Shown here: positions 43,621-52,481 of the stretch, in pieces
How the letters are laid out: each line of letters begins with the position of its first letter
Numbering within the stretch: the first letter of the stretch is position 1
Origin: JANXQZ01 sp038225555
GTDB lineage: Bacteria; Acidobacteriota; Terriglobia; Bryobacterales; Bryobacteraceae
Direction of reading: 5' to 3'
DNA: 64,000 bases
Assembly: GCA_038225555.1 (NCBI GenBank)
Contig: JBBRRB010000001.1
Span: 1-64,000, forward strand
Notes under the pieces: model-generated
Seen by the model: the letters and a program-made list of their open reading frames with translations, nothing else
Databases searched by the model: none
Told to the model about the DNA's origin: nothing
Made by a program: the position numbers and the translations under genes

Positions 43621-45828
43621 ATGCACCCTATTCAGCAGGCCGCTACACTTCTGGGCGTCGAGCAGGGCTTTTGGGACATCTGGGGGAAGCGGCATGAAGC
43701 ACCCGATGACGTTCTAAAAGCGATACTGCATTCACTTGGCCTGGACACAGCGTCCGACAAATCGCTGGAACAGGCTCTGGAACTACGCCGCACCGAGGAT
43801 TGGACCCGGATGCTTCCTCCAACTTTGGTGGTGCTGCAGGAAGACGCCTCGTTTTTGATTTCAGTTCCCAACTCACTGGCTGCCGTGCGTGTGCACGCCA
43901 GCATTGAGTTCGAAGAAGGCGGCACTCGGGAAGTGTCGGTCTCTCTGGCGGAGTCGCCCGTCGCGGAGGAAGGCGCGGTCAACCACGAGATCTACGTGAA
44001 GAAGGAGATTTCGCTGGGGGCTGGGCTCCCGCTCGGATACCACCGTATTCTGTTGAATATCTCAGGCCGTCCCAAGTCGGAAGCGCGGCTGGTGGTCTGT
44101 CCTAGTCGAGCCTTTCAGCCCCAATGGCTGCAGAACGGGAAAGCTGCGGGGATCGCAGTCAGTCTGTATGGCGTGCGCTCGTCTCGAAACTGGGGCTGCG
44201 GCGACTGCACCGATCTGCGCCATCTGATCGACTGGGCGGCTGACGATCTTGGCGTCAGCTTTGTGGCTTTGAACCCGCTCCACGCAATTCCCAATCGGCA
44301 GCCGTACAACACCAGTCCATATCTTCCGAATTCGATCTTTTATCGCAATCACATTTATTTGGATTTGGAAGCGATAGACGATTTCAAGAGTTCGACGTGT
44401 GCGAGGCGCATCGCGGACAGCCCCAAGGTCCAGCTCGAGATGGCGGCGCTTCGGGATTCGCAATACGTCGAATACGAGCGCATCAGTCGTCTCAAGATGC
44501 GCTTCCTAAAGCTTCTATTCCGAAATTTTCTGACCGTGGAGTTTCGCCGTCAAACAGATCGAGCGAAAGCGTTCCAGGCCTACGTAGATCGGGAGGGCAA
44601 GCTCCTGGATATGTTTGCCGTACACTCAGCTCTCGATGAAGCGATTCACAAGAGCGACCCCAATGTTTGGAATTGGCATGCCTGGCCATCCCACTACCAG
44701 GATCCGGACTCGCCTGAAACGCGGGCATTCGCGAAAGAGAACTGGCGCACGGTCCTGCTGCACAAGTATATTCAGTGGCAGCTTAATCTCCAGTTTGAGC
44801 AAACGCAAGCCTACGCGCTGACGCGGGGACTCAGCATCGGACTCTACCATGATCTTGCTCTGGCGACTGACAGATTCGGATCGGATCTGTGGGCCCATCG
44901 CTCGTTCTACGCCGAAGGATGCCGGGTGGGCTCTCCACCCGACGATTTCTCGCCGAAAGGCCAGGATTGGTCATTTCCACCGCCAAATTCGGTTCGGCAC
45001 TTTGAGGATGGCTATCGGTTATTTGCCGAGTCTATTCGAAAGGCCAGCGCTCATGGCGGCGCGCTTCGGATTGACCATGTCATGCGCTTCTTCCGGCTCT
45101 ACTGGATTCCCGATGGAAAACAGGCCACGGAGGGCACTTATGTCCAGGATCGTTTTAACGACCTGGTGCGCGTTCTGGCCCTGGAGAGTGTCCGCGGACA
45201 GTTCATTGTGGTGGGCGAAGATTTGGGAACCGTTCCGGATCAGACCCGCGACATCTTGCGGCAATTCGGCGTTCTGAGTTATCGACTTTTTTACTTCGAA
45301 CGTGACCGAGACGGGCGTTTCAACCGACCGCTCGACTATCCCAGGCAGGCGCTCGTTTCAGCAAGCACGCACGATCTGCCGACTCTGGCAGGGTTCTGGC
45401 AGAATGCCGATATCGATGCCAGGCGTGCTGCCGGCGTCATTGGAGATGAGCATTCCTATCGTGCAGCCCTGGATGAGCGAGCGTCAGAAAAACAAAAGAT
45501 TTTGACCCTGTTGAAAGAGCTAGGACTGCTGCCGGAATGGGTTCCGTGGGACTCTCAACAAGTGCCCGAGTTGAATGGCGAACTCCATAACGCCATCATC
45601 GGATTCCTGGCGTCCACGCCTTCGCAGTTGCTGGTCGTGAATCAAGAGGACCTGTTCAAGGATGTGGATCAGCAGAACTTGCCGGGAACGACGGCCGAGC
45701 ATCCGAACTGGCGCAACAAGATGAAGTACACAGTGGAGCAACTCGCGGGCGAAACTGCCAGAGCGTACAGCCGGATGCTGCGGAATTGGCTGGATCGGAC
45801 CGGTCGACGCAACACTTACATAAAGTAG
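43621..45828 (+). CDS. malQ: 4-alpha-glucanotransferase (amylomaltase)
   Basis: 735 residues from ATG 43621. An N-terminal beta domain (~60-150), as in E. coli MalQ, precedes the GH77 barrel: GIAVSLYGVRSSRNWGCGDCTDL, ALNPLHAIPNRQPYNTSPY, LYHDLALATDRFGSDLW, nucleophile Asp in RIDHVMRF, acid/base Glu in VVGEDLGTVPD and STHDLPTLAGFW. It transfers alpha-1,4-glucan segments in maltodextrin or glycogen metabolism. TATTAT sits 3 bases before the start. The 3' end overlaps dnaJ by 13 bp, convergent. Confidence 0.95.
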   Translation: MHPIQQAATLLGVEQGFWDIWGKRHEAPDDVLKAILHSLGLDTASDKSLEQALELRRTEDWTRMLPPTLVVLQEDASFLISVPNSLAAVRVHASIEFEEGGTREVSVSLAESPVAEEGAVNHEIYVKKEISLGAGLPLGYHRILLNISGRPKSEARLVVCPSRAFQPQWLQNGKAAGIAVSLYGVRSSRNWGCGDCTDLRHLIDWAADDLGVSFVALNPLHAIPNRQPYNTSPYLPNSIFYRNHIYLDLEAIDDFKSSTCARRIADSPKVQLEMAALRDSQYVEYERISRLKMRFLKLLFRNFLTVEFRRQTDRAKAFQAYVDREGKLLDMFAVHSALDEAIHKSDPNVWNWHAWPSHYQDPDSPETRAFAKENWRTVLLHKYIQWQLNLQFEQTQAYALTRGLSIGLYHDLALATDRFGSDLWAHRSFYAEGCRVGSPPDDFSPKGQDWSFPPPNSVRHFEDGYRLFAESIRKASAHGGALRIDHVMRFFRLYWIPDGKQATEGTYVQDRFNDLVRVLALESVRGQFIVVGEDLGTVPDQTRDILRQFGVLSYRLFYFERDRDGRFNRPLDYPRQALVSASTHDLPTLAGFWQNADIDARRAAGVIGDEHSYRAALDERASEKQKILTLLKELGLLPEWVPWDSQQVPELNGELHNAIIGFLASTPSQLLVVNQEDLFKDVDQQNLPGTTAEHPNWRNKMKYTVEQLAGETARAYSRMLRNWLDRTGRRNTYIK

Positions 45829-46940
45829 TCTTTCACTTTCTCAAGGATGCTCTTGTCGTGAGGCTCGTTTTCCACCGGCAGGGTGTCCTTCAACTGCTCG
45901 AAGAGCTTCTTTTGTTCGCGTGTTAGTTTGGTGGGGATCTTGACGTCGATATGGACAAATAGATCGCCTCGACCGCTGCCCTGTAGATGCGGTATCCCCA
46001 GGCTTCGCAAGCGCACCTTGGAGCCGCTTTGCGTTCCGTCGGCTACTTTGATTTTTTGTAGACCGTCGAACGTCAGCAGGTCCACTTCGGTCCCCAAAGC
46101 TGCCTGCGCGATGTTGATGGGAACCGTACAGTGCAGATCGTCTTCGTGACGCTCGAAGATGGCGTGGTCCTTCACTTTGATGAAGACGTAAAGGTCGCCT
46201 GATGGCCCGTTGTTGGGACCGGGTTGCCCTTCCCCAGCCAGCCGAAGCCTTGTGCCGGTGCTCACGCCGGCTGGTATGTTCACCTTTAGCTTGCGGTCGG
46301 ATCGAATATGGCCTTCACCTTTGCATTGCAGGCACGGACGCCTGATAATTTGACCGCGGCCATTGCACTGCCCGCAAGTGCGCCGAATCTGGAGAAAACT
46401 CTGCTGATAGAGCACTTCTCCCCGCCCGTGGCACATCGGACAACTAACGAGACCGTCCACTTTTTCGGCTCCGGTGCCCGTACAGCGTGTGCAGGCTTCC
46501 ATCCTCGGAACGAGGATATCGGCGCTCATGCCCCGCATCACGTCGTCGAATCCAACTTCGAGATCGTAACGAAGGTCCTCGCCGCGCTGCGCACGGCTGC
46601 GCTTGCGACCGCCGCCCCCACTCCCGAAAATGTCGCCTCCGAAGCCAAATAAGTCGCCTAGAATATCGCCCAGATCAACCGAACTGGAATCGAAACCTCC
46701 AGCCGCTCCCGCCAAGCCCTGATGCCCGAAGCGGTCGTAGGCTGCTCGTTTCTGCGGATCACTCAGAACGCCATAAGCCTCAGCTGCTTCTTTGAACTTC
46801 TCCTCGGCATCCCGATCGTTGGGGTTCCTGTCAGGATGGTGCATCAGCGCTAATTTGCGATAGGCCACCTTCAGACCTGGATCGTCGGTATCGCGGCCGA
46901 CGCCGAGTATCTCGTAGTAATCCCGTTTGGTCGCGTTCAT
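45816..46940 (-). CDS. dnaJ: Chaperone DnaJ
   Basis: 374 residues. J domain with LMHHPDRNP, a Gly/Phe linker (FGFGGDIFGSGGGG), four CxxCxGxG knuckles (CTRCTGTG, CPMCHGRG, CGQCNGRG, CLQCKGEG) and the C-terminal substrate-binding domains (PGPNNGPSGDLYVFIKV, VPINIAQAALG). It delivers clients to DnaK. It overlaps grpE by 4 bp (ATGA) and is the last gene of the hrcA-grpE-dnaJ set; dnaK is not present here. Confidence 0.97.
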   Translation of the reverse strand: MNATKRDYYEILGVGRDTDDPGLKVAYRKLALMHHPDRNPNDRDAEEKFKEAAEAYGVLSDPQKRAAYDRFGHQGLAGAAGGFDSSSVDLGDILGDLFGFGGDIFGSGGGGRKRSRAQRGEDLRYDLEVGFDDVMRGMSADILVPRMEACTRCTGTGAEKVDGLVSCPMCHGRGEVLYQQSFLQIRRTCGQCNGRGQIIRRPCLQCKGEGHIRSDRKLKVNIPAGVSTGTRLRLAGEGQPGPNNGPSGDLYVFIKVKDHAIFERHEDDLHCTVPINIAQAALGTEVDLLTFDGLQKIKVADGTQSGSKVRLRSLGIPHLQGSGRGDLFVHIDVKIPTKLTREQKKLFEQLKDTLPVENEPHDKSILEKVKDYFM

Positions 46941-47470
46941 TTCTTAGTTACGGCTACCTTCACCATCGCAGGCCTCAGCAAGCGGCCTTTGAAATTATAC
47001 CCCCGTTGATACTCTTCGAGGATCGTATCCGCGGCCTCGTCGGATTCGGCCATCTCGACGGCGTGATGGATGTGCGGATCGAACGCCAGGCCCGTGGAAT
47101 TGATCGGCTCTAATCCCAATTTCTTTAGGGACTCCCCCACACGGCTATATATCAGCTCCATGCCGCGGGCGTATTCCTTATCGGCTACTTCGACTTTCAA
47201 GGCTCGTTCGAAATCGTCGAGGATTGGCAGAAGCGCCCGAACCGTCTCTGTGTTCGCGTACTCCAAAACGTCCGCCTTTTCCCGTTCGGCCCGACGACGA
47301 AAATTATCGAACTCGGCTTGGCGGCGAAGGAGGCGATCCTGCAAATCTGTCCTTTCGGCCGAAAGACGATCGCGTTCGGCTGCCAACTCCTCCGGCGAGG
47401 AGGCCAGCCCATCAACGCCCTGCGAAGTAGCCTCTTCGGCAGAATCCACAGGAGAGTTACTCATGTCCAT
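46937..47470 (-). CDS. grpE: Nucleotide exchange factor GrpE
   Basis: 177 residues, or 175 if the second ATG (47464) is used. A disordered acidic N-terminus leads to a long coiled coil (ELAAERDRLSAERTDLQDRL, RQAEFDNFRRRAEREK) and the beta wing with LEPINSTGLAFDPHIHHAVEM and YNFKGRLLRPAMVKVA. It releases ADP from DnaK. It lies between hrcA and dnaJ. Confidence 0.96.
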   Translation of the reverse strand: MDMSNSPVDSAEEATSQGVDGLASSPEELAAERDRLSAERTDLQDRLLRRQAEFDNFRRRAEREKADVLEYANTETVRALLPILDDFERALKVEVADKEYARGMELIYSRVGESLKKLGLEPINSTGLAFDPHIHHAVEMAESDEAADTILEEYQRGYNFKGRLLRPAMVKVAVTKK

Positions 47471-47515
47471 ATTTCTAGTTTAAGGGGTGCGGCGCAGCGA
47501 TTCGGGTCAAACCTT

Positions 47516-48553
47516 TTAGGATGGAAGACGCCGAAACGCCTGGCCCATATGCAGCACTGCCGAGATAACCTTCTCATAATTCATGCGCATGGGGCCAATC
47601 ACCGCTATTTTGGCAGAGAGTCCGCCTTCCATTTCGACGCTGATTCCAATTAATGAAAGCTCGCTCATGCTGGGATGTGCGTCGGCCATGCCTACCTGAA
47701 CGGACAGTTCCCCGTCGGGCAGCTCGAGAAACCGGTCCAGCAACTGCAAGATACGTTTTTTCTCTTCGAGCGTACGGAACAGATCCCGCAGCTTCTCTTG
47801 GGTGAGGTGCAGATCCAGGCCGACCAGATAGCTGGCACCATCCATGTGAACTTCAGGCAGCAGCCCAAGATCGAGCAACCCCTTCTCGTAAAGTTGGTTC
47901 AGCCTTTTCAGAAGCGCGTCATAGGCTGCGCTCTCCTGCTCCAACCTGCGTCTGAGTTCATCGTGCACACGAGAGAGCATCCAGCCGCCGAAATTGCGGT
48001 TGATGTAATTCCGGATCGATTGCAACTCTTCCTGGTTGACTGTTTCGTCCAGAGTGACGATGCGATTGCGCACCATCCTGTCGCGGGTAACCACAATCAT
48101 CAGGACCCGACTTTCAGCCAACAGGATCAGCTCGATCTGATCGAGTTCCTGATTGGAAGTTGGAATGGCGGCAGCGATTCCGATGCTGCGCGTCATCTCT
48201 GTCAACAGGTGCGAAGAGTGCTCAATGCGTGCTTCCACACTCGAAAGCGCTCCCAGTTCGGTCCGCAGCCGGTGCAGTTCCGCTGCCAGGACCCGAGCTC
48301 GCGCCAATGAGCGCACATAACTTTGAAAGGCCTTTTCGGTGGGAATGCGTCCAGCCGACGTATGTGGCTGAGCCAGAAAGCCTTCATCGCAAAGGTCTGC
48401 CATCACATTCCGGACGGAAGCAGCGCTCAACCCGTCCCTGCGGCGTCTAGATACAGTTCGAGAGGCCACCGGTTCTCCCGTTTCGATGTAAGAATGCACA
48501 ATCGAATGCAGGATCTCGGCGTTGCGGGCTGTCACTGAGGATCTCTTGGCCAT
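47516..48553 (-). CDS. hrcA: Heat-inducible transcription repressor HrcA
   Basis: 345 residues. The winged-helix start (RNAEILHSIVHSYIETGEPVASRTV) and SAASVRNVMADLCDEGFLAQPHTSAGRIPTEKAFQSYV (in two parts) are typical, followed by the GAF-like dimer domain and ISVEMEGGLSAKIAVIGPMRMNY. HrcA represses chaperone operons through the CIRCE inverted repeat. I could not find a CIRCE element between 48554 and 48770, so its main target may be elsewhere, for example at groES or dnaK. Confidence 0.96.
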   Translation of the reverse strand: MAKRSSVTARNAEILHSIVHSYIETGEPVASRTVSRRRRDGLSAASVRNVMADLCDEGFLAQPHTSAGRIPTEKAFQSYVRSLARARVLAAELHRLRTELGALSSVEARIEHSSHLLTEMTRSIGIAAAIPTSNQELDQIELILLAESRVLMIVVTRDRMVRNRIVTLDETVNQEELQSIRNYINRNFGGWMLSRVHDELRRRLEQESAAYDALLKRLNQLYEKGLLDLGLLPEVHMDGASYLVGLDLHLTQEKLRDLFRTLEEKKRILQLLDRFLELPDGELSVQVGMADAHPSMSELSLIGISVEMEGGLSAKIAVIGPMRMNYEKVISAVLHMGQAFRRLPS

Positions 48554-48770
48554 AATGACAACAGTGGAAACAGTAACCCTTTTTCTTTCAATTGTAAAGG
48601 AGATTTAAGCCGCCGTCAAGGGTGAGTGCCCATTGTCGGGTGGTTCGGTCTGTTTGTCGGTTCGTAGTCCGTGTCGCTGTTGCCGCTCTCGATCTCTTAA
48701 GCGCCGCGCAGAAGCATATGCCACATTTCAGCTCTGTCGCCGCCGCCCTTGCAAGTTACACTAGTGAGAT

Positions 48771-49679
48771 ATGCGTTTTCTTCTCCTTGCGGTCCTGTGC
48801 CTGGGGTCCATCAGCGCCCAGGTGAAGCCTGCTTCTGCCCTCGACAAACCAACCCTCGAAGCATACATCCGCCATTTGCTGGCGATGAGCAGCGACGTGC
48901 AGGTGAAAATCGACGATCCGAAACCGTCGCCCATGCCCGATCTGAAGCAGGTGGATGTTCACCTCGCGCTCGGCGGGCGATATCAGGATGAGACCTTCTT
49001 CATTTCCAAGGACGGCAAAAAGATCATTCGGGGACTCATCTATGACGTGGCGCAGAACCCATTTCAGCCGGAACTGGACAAACTAAAGACCGACCTCTCG
49101 CCCAGTTTTGGCGTACCCGCCGCTCCAGTCGTCATGGTGATTTTCAGCGACTTCCAATGCCCGAATTGCAAAGAGGAGGCGAAACTGATCCGGGACAACA
49201 TTCCCGCCAAGTTTCCCAAGGAAGTGCGCGTATATTTCAAAGATTTCCCGCTCGAAGCGATTCATCCCTGGGCGAAGGCGGCAGCCATGGACGGGCGTTG
49301 CGTTTTCCGTCAGACCCCCGAAGCATTTTGGAAATATCACGACTGGATGTACGAGAACCAGGGTGAAATCACTGCTGAGAATTTGAAGGATAAAGTGCTG
49401 GGCTGGGCGAAGTCCGCCGATCTCGACACGCTCCAACTGGGCCGCTGCATCGACAATAAGGCAACCGAGGCTGAGATCGACAAGGAGATTGCGGAAGGTC
49501 GCGCTCTCAAGGTGGAGGGAACGCCGACCACGTTTCTCAATGGCCGGCGGCTGTTCGGCAATTATCCATGGCCCAACCTCGAGCAACTGATCCAAGGCGA
49601 GCTCAAGTACCAGCAGACTTCTCGCGACGCGGCCGAGAAATGCTGCGAGATCACGATCGGCTCTCCCTTGAAGAAGTAG
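48771..49679 (+). CDS. Exported DsbA-like thiol-disulfide oxidoreductase
   Basis: 302 residues. A signal peptide (1-16) is followed by ~90 residues without a named domain (TLEAYIRHLLAMSSDVQVKI onward), then a thioredoxin fold of the DsbA/BdbD type: VVMVIFSDFQCPNCKEEAKLI with the active site C130-PNC, an inserted helical domain, and the cis-Pro loop VEGTPTTFLNG (~250). It likely forms or isomerises disulfides in exported proteins. The next gene, an M28-PDZ peptidase, starts at the base after its stop codon. Confidence 0.9.
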   Translation: MRFLLLAVLCLGSISAQVKPASALDKPTLEAYIRHLLAMSSDVQVKIDDPKPSPMPDLKQVDVHLALGGRYQDETFFISKDGKKIIRGLIYDVAQNPFQPELDKLKTDLSPSFGVPAAPVVMVIFSDFQCPNCKEEAKLIRDNIPAKFPKEVRVYFKDFPLEAIHPWAKAAAMDGRCVFRQTPEAFWKYHDWMYENQGEITAENLKDKVLGWAKSADLDTLQLGRCIDNKATEAEIDKEIAEGRALKVEGTPTTFLNGRRLFGNYPWPNLEQLIQGELKYQQTSRDAAEKCCEITIGSPLKK

Positions 49680-51479
49680 ATGCGAGGATTGCTTCTGCTC
49701 ATCCTGGCCGGCTGCCTTTGCGCGGCGGACCTAAGTCCCGATGAATACATCGGCTACGTTAAATTTCTCGCTTCGGAGAACATGCGCGGACGGGCCACGG
49801 GCTCGCCGGAACTCGAGAAGGCGGCCGATTACATCGCCGCTCGGTTTCGCGAACTTGGCCTGAAACCGCTGCACGGAGAGAGCTACTTCCAAGACTTCGA
49901 CGTAACAACGTCCGCGCATCTGGGTTCTCGCAGCACCTTCGCCTACCGGGCAAATGGCCGCAAGAAGAGTCTAAAGCTCCAGCACGAGTTCATCCCTCTC
50001 AATCTTTCGAAAAAGGGCAAAGTCTCGGGTCAAGTGGTATTCGCCGGCTATGGAATCACCGCGCCCGAATATAACTACGACGACTATTCGGGGATCGATG
50101 TAAAGGACAAGATTGTGCTTCTGCTGCGGCACGAGCCTCAGGAGTTTGACGACAAAAGCGTTTTCGACGGGAAGGTATACACCGCTCATTCCCAGATTTT
50201 CGCCAAAGCAGTGAACGCGAAGGTACACGGGGCGCGAGCCATTCTGATGGTGAACGATGTCGCCGCTCATCCGAACGACAGCGATCAGTTGGAGAAGTTC
50301 GGGTCCACGGCAGGTCCCGGGAATTCTGGAGTGGAGTTCGTTCAAGTGAAGGCCGACGTGGTTTCCAAGTGGTTCACGCTGGCTGGAAAATCGATGGAGC
50401 AAGTGGAGGCCGACATCGACAAATCGCTGAAGCCCCAGTCTTTTGACTTTCCTCCTTCCCTCGCGGTGGATCTCGATGTCGACGTGGAACGGGAGATTAA
50501 AACCGTTCACAACGTGGGCGGGTATTTGCCCGGCCAGACAGATGAGTACGTGATCCTGGGAGCCCACTACGACCATCTTGGGTTGGGGGAACAGTTTTCG
50601 CTCGCGCCATCGATGGCGGGAACCGTTCACCCCGGAGCCGATGACAACGCGTCCGGAACCGCCGGAGTTTTGGAGCTGGCGCATTGGTTCTCGCAGGGCC
50701 CCAAGCACAAACGCGGCGTCCTGTTCCTCGCTTTCGCCGGAGAGGAGCTGGGACTGTTGGGGTCCAGCTATTACGCGAATCATCCCGAGCTGCCGATTGA
50801 CAAGGCCGTCGCGATGGTCAATTTAGACATGATCGGACGCCTGCGGGACAACAAGGTGTACGTAGGCGGAGTGGGGTCAGGAACGAACTTGCGGGACCTG
50901 GTCAAAGATCTGGCCCCAAAGCACGGGCTGCAGGCCGACATCAGCGAAAAGGCAGGTTACGGGTCGAGTGACCACACGTCTTTTACGACCAAGCAGGTCC
51001 CGGTGCTGTTCTTTTTCTCGGGCTTGCACGCGGATTATCATAAGCCCGGCGATACCTGGGATAAGATCGACGCGCGTGCCGCCGTGAAACTGCTGGACAT
51101 GATCGGCGACGTGATCGTGCGCCTCGATGATGGCGAGACCCGGCCCAAGTTTGTCAGGGTAGAGGAGCCGAAACAGCCGGGACAGGTGGCGGGAGGCTCG
51201 ACGAAATCAGGCTACGGTCCGGATTTTGGCAGCATCCCCGACTTCACCGAGCTGCCCAATGGCGTGCGCTTCGCCGATGTGCGTCCTGGATCTCCGGCTG
51301 CCAAGGCTGGATTGAAGGCAGGCGACATTCTGACCGAGTTCGACGGCAAACACATCCAGAATCTCTATGACTTCACTTACGCCCTTAGGTCCAAAAAGCC
51401 CGGACAAGAGGTACTGGTGAAGGTATTACGAGAGAGTCAAACGATTGAAGCCAAGGTACTGCTGACGGAACGCCGGTAA
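49680..51479 (+). CDS. Exported M28 aminopeptidase with C-terminal PDZ domain
   Basis: 599 residues. Signal peptide (1-16), NMRGRATGSPELEKAADYIA, a PA-like insertion (~110-250: VVFAGYGITAPEYNYDDY), zinc ligands in ILGAHYDHLG (~295), ADDNASGTAG, GEELGLLGSSY, MVNLDMIGR and DYHKPGDTW, and a PDZ domain (~500-590: VRPGSPAAKAGLKAGDILTE, FDGKHIQNLYDFTYALR). The architecture resembles aminopeptidase S/YwaD-like enzymes with a PDZ. It is directly coupled to the DsbA-like gene; the mature enzyme has few cysteines, so the reason for the pairing is not obvious. Confidence 0.92.
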   Translation: MRGLLLLILAGCLCAADLSPDEYIGYVKFLASENMRGRATGSPELEKAADYIAARFRELGLKPLHGESYFQDFDVTTSAHLGSRSTFAYRANGRKKSLKLQHEFIPLNLSKKGKVSGQVVFAGYGITAPEYNYDDYSGIDVKDKIVLLLRHEPQEFDDKSVFDGKVYTAHSQIFAKAVNAKVHGARAILMVNDVAAHPNDSDQLEKFGSTAGPGNSGVEFVQVKADVVSKWFTLAGKSMEQVEADIDKSLKPQSFDFPPSLAVDLDVDVEREIKTVHNVGGYLPGQTDEYVILGAHYDHLGLGEQFSLAPSMAGTVHPGADDNASGTAGVLELAHWFSQGPKHKRGVLFLAFAGEELGLLGSSYYANHPELPIDKAVAMVNLDMIGRLRDNKVYVGGVGSGTNLRDLVKDLAPKHGLQADISEKAGYGSSDHTSFTTKQVPVLFFFSGLHADYHKPGDTWDKIDARAAVKLLDMIGDVIVRLDDGETRPKFVRVEEPKQPGQVAGGSTKSGYGPDFGSIPDFTELPNGVRFADVRPGSPAAKAGLKAGDILTEFDGKHIQNLYDFTYALRSKKPGQEVLVKVLRESQTIEAKVLLTERR

Positions 51480-51500
51480 ACTTGCATACTAAGTTTACAT

Positions 51501-52133
51501 ATGACAGCGCAACAATCCGACCAGCTCATCGCCCTTCCCGTCCAAGGCGCGTCGCGTAACCTTCCTCCGCTCATCCTGCACCCTTTTGCCGAGGCGACCG
51601 GGCCGAGCAAGCTGGTGGAGAGTTCGCGCGCCAGTCTGATTATTCAGGGTCTGCTGCCTGCCGGGCAAGCCTCGCCGGACCAGCTGCAGCGAACGCTGCT
51701 GGAGGGTCGCTACTCGGAACTGCGGATGCTGTATTACGTGGGCAAGGACGTCCAGCGCTGGATCGACCAGTGCATGGACGCCGTTGGAAGGACGGAAGGC
51801 TGCGCGCCTGCAGGAATCCTTCCGCAGAGTTTTGCGTCGCTGCTGATTCAGCATACGCCGCCGGAGGTCGCCGACAAGCTGAAGAAATGGAGCGTGAACG
51901 ACTTCAAAGCCATATTCAGCCGAGGCCTGGGCTTGAACTCGATGTTCACTGACGTTCCGGCCCGCGCAGGCCTTTCGGACGAATTTGTCCGGAACTACTA
52001 TCGCTACGCCGATCAACTCTTTTTCGCCTGGCAGAGCAGCTCCGCGTACACTCAGATTAATCCTGCCCAGTACCGCTTCGATCTGTATTCGTCGGGCGAG
52101 TATTCTCGGATGCTGGAACAACAGTGGGGGTGA
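51501..52133 (+). CDS. Unrecognised 210-residue protein
   Basis: No domain is recognised. The protein is cytoplasmic by appearance, mostly helical, with an N-terminal PLILHPFAEATGPSKLVESSRASLIIQGLLP and a C-terminal RNYYRYADQLFFAWQSSSAY segment. It has a normal start codon, good codon use and no signal peptide. It lies 21 bp after the M28-PDZ gene and converges on two other unrecognised genes. It reads as a real but uncharacterised gene. Confidence 0.6.
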   Translation: MTAQQSDQLIALPVQGASRNLPPLILHPFAEATGPSKLVESSRASLIIQGLLPAGQASPDQLQRTLLEGRYSELRMLYYVGKDVQRWIDQCMDAVGRTEGCAPAGILPQSFASLLIQHTPPEVADKLKKWSVNDFKAIFSRGLGLNSMFTDVPARAGLSDEFVRNYYRYADQLFFAWQSSSAYTQINPAQYRFDLYSSGEYSRMLEQQWG

Positions 52134-52139
52134 GCCGGT

Positions 52140-52478
52140 CTACAGCAAGGGTACGATTCGCCCGGCTATGGTGATGTAGCTGGCAATCGTGTCGAGAACG
52201 CGCCCAAACTGCTCCAGCGAAGTAAGCGCTTCTCGCAGATGCTTTCTGCCATTCTCCAAATCGGCCTCGTTCGCTTTCAGCTTTTCCATGATGCCCAACA
52301 AGACCGCATTCCCGAGCGCAAGCCTGAGTTGCTGAATATCCAGCATCTGGCGCAAGGCGCGGCGTCTTTCCCCGGCGCTTCCCCGATGCGAAGCCGCATC
52401 CCACTCAGGCGACGTCATGCATAGGAGCGTTTCGTTCAATTGGGCCAGGAGGTCCGAGTAGATATCGGCAGCGTCCAT
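52140..52478 (-). CDS. Unrecognised 112-residue helical protein
   Basis: Predominantly alpha-helical (LLAQLNETLLCM, RRALRQMLDIQQLRLALGNAVLLGIMEKL in parts, LREALTSLEQFGRVLDTIASYI). No signal peptide and no family recognised. It starts 3 bp after the stop of the lipoprotein gene and is probably translated with it, so the two may act together. Confidence 0.6.
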   Translation of the reverse strand: MDAADIYSDLLAQLNETLLCMTSPEWDAASHRGSAGERRRALRQMLDIQQLRLALGNAVLLGIMEKLKANEADLENGRKHLREALTSLEQFGRVLDTIASYITIAGRIVPLL

Positions 52479-52481
52479 GGA

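Noticed and set aside
48554..48770. CIRCE element upstream of hrcA
   Set aside because: Only a partial GAGTGCC is seen at about 48624; the matching left half is absent.
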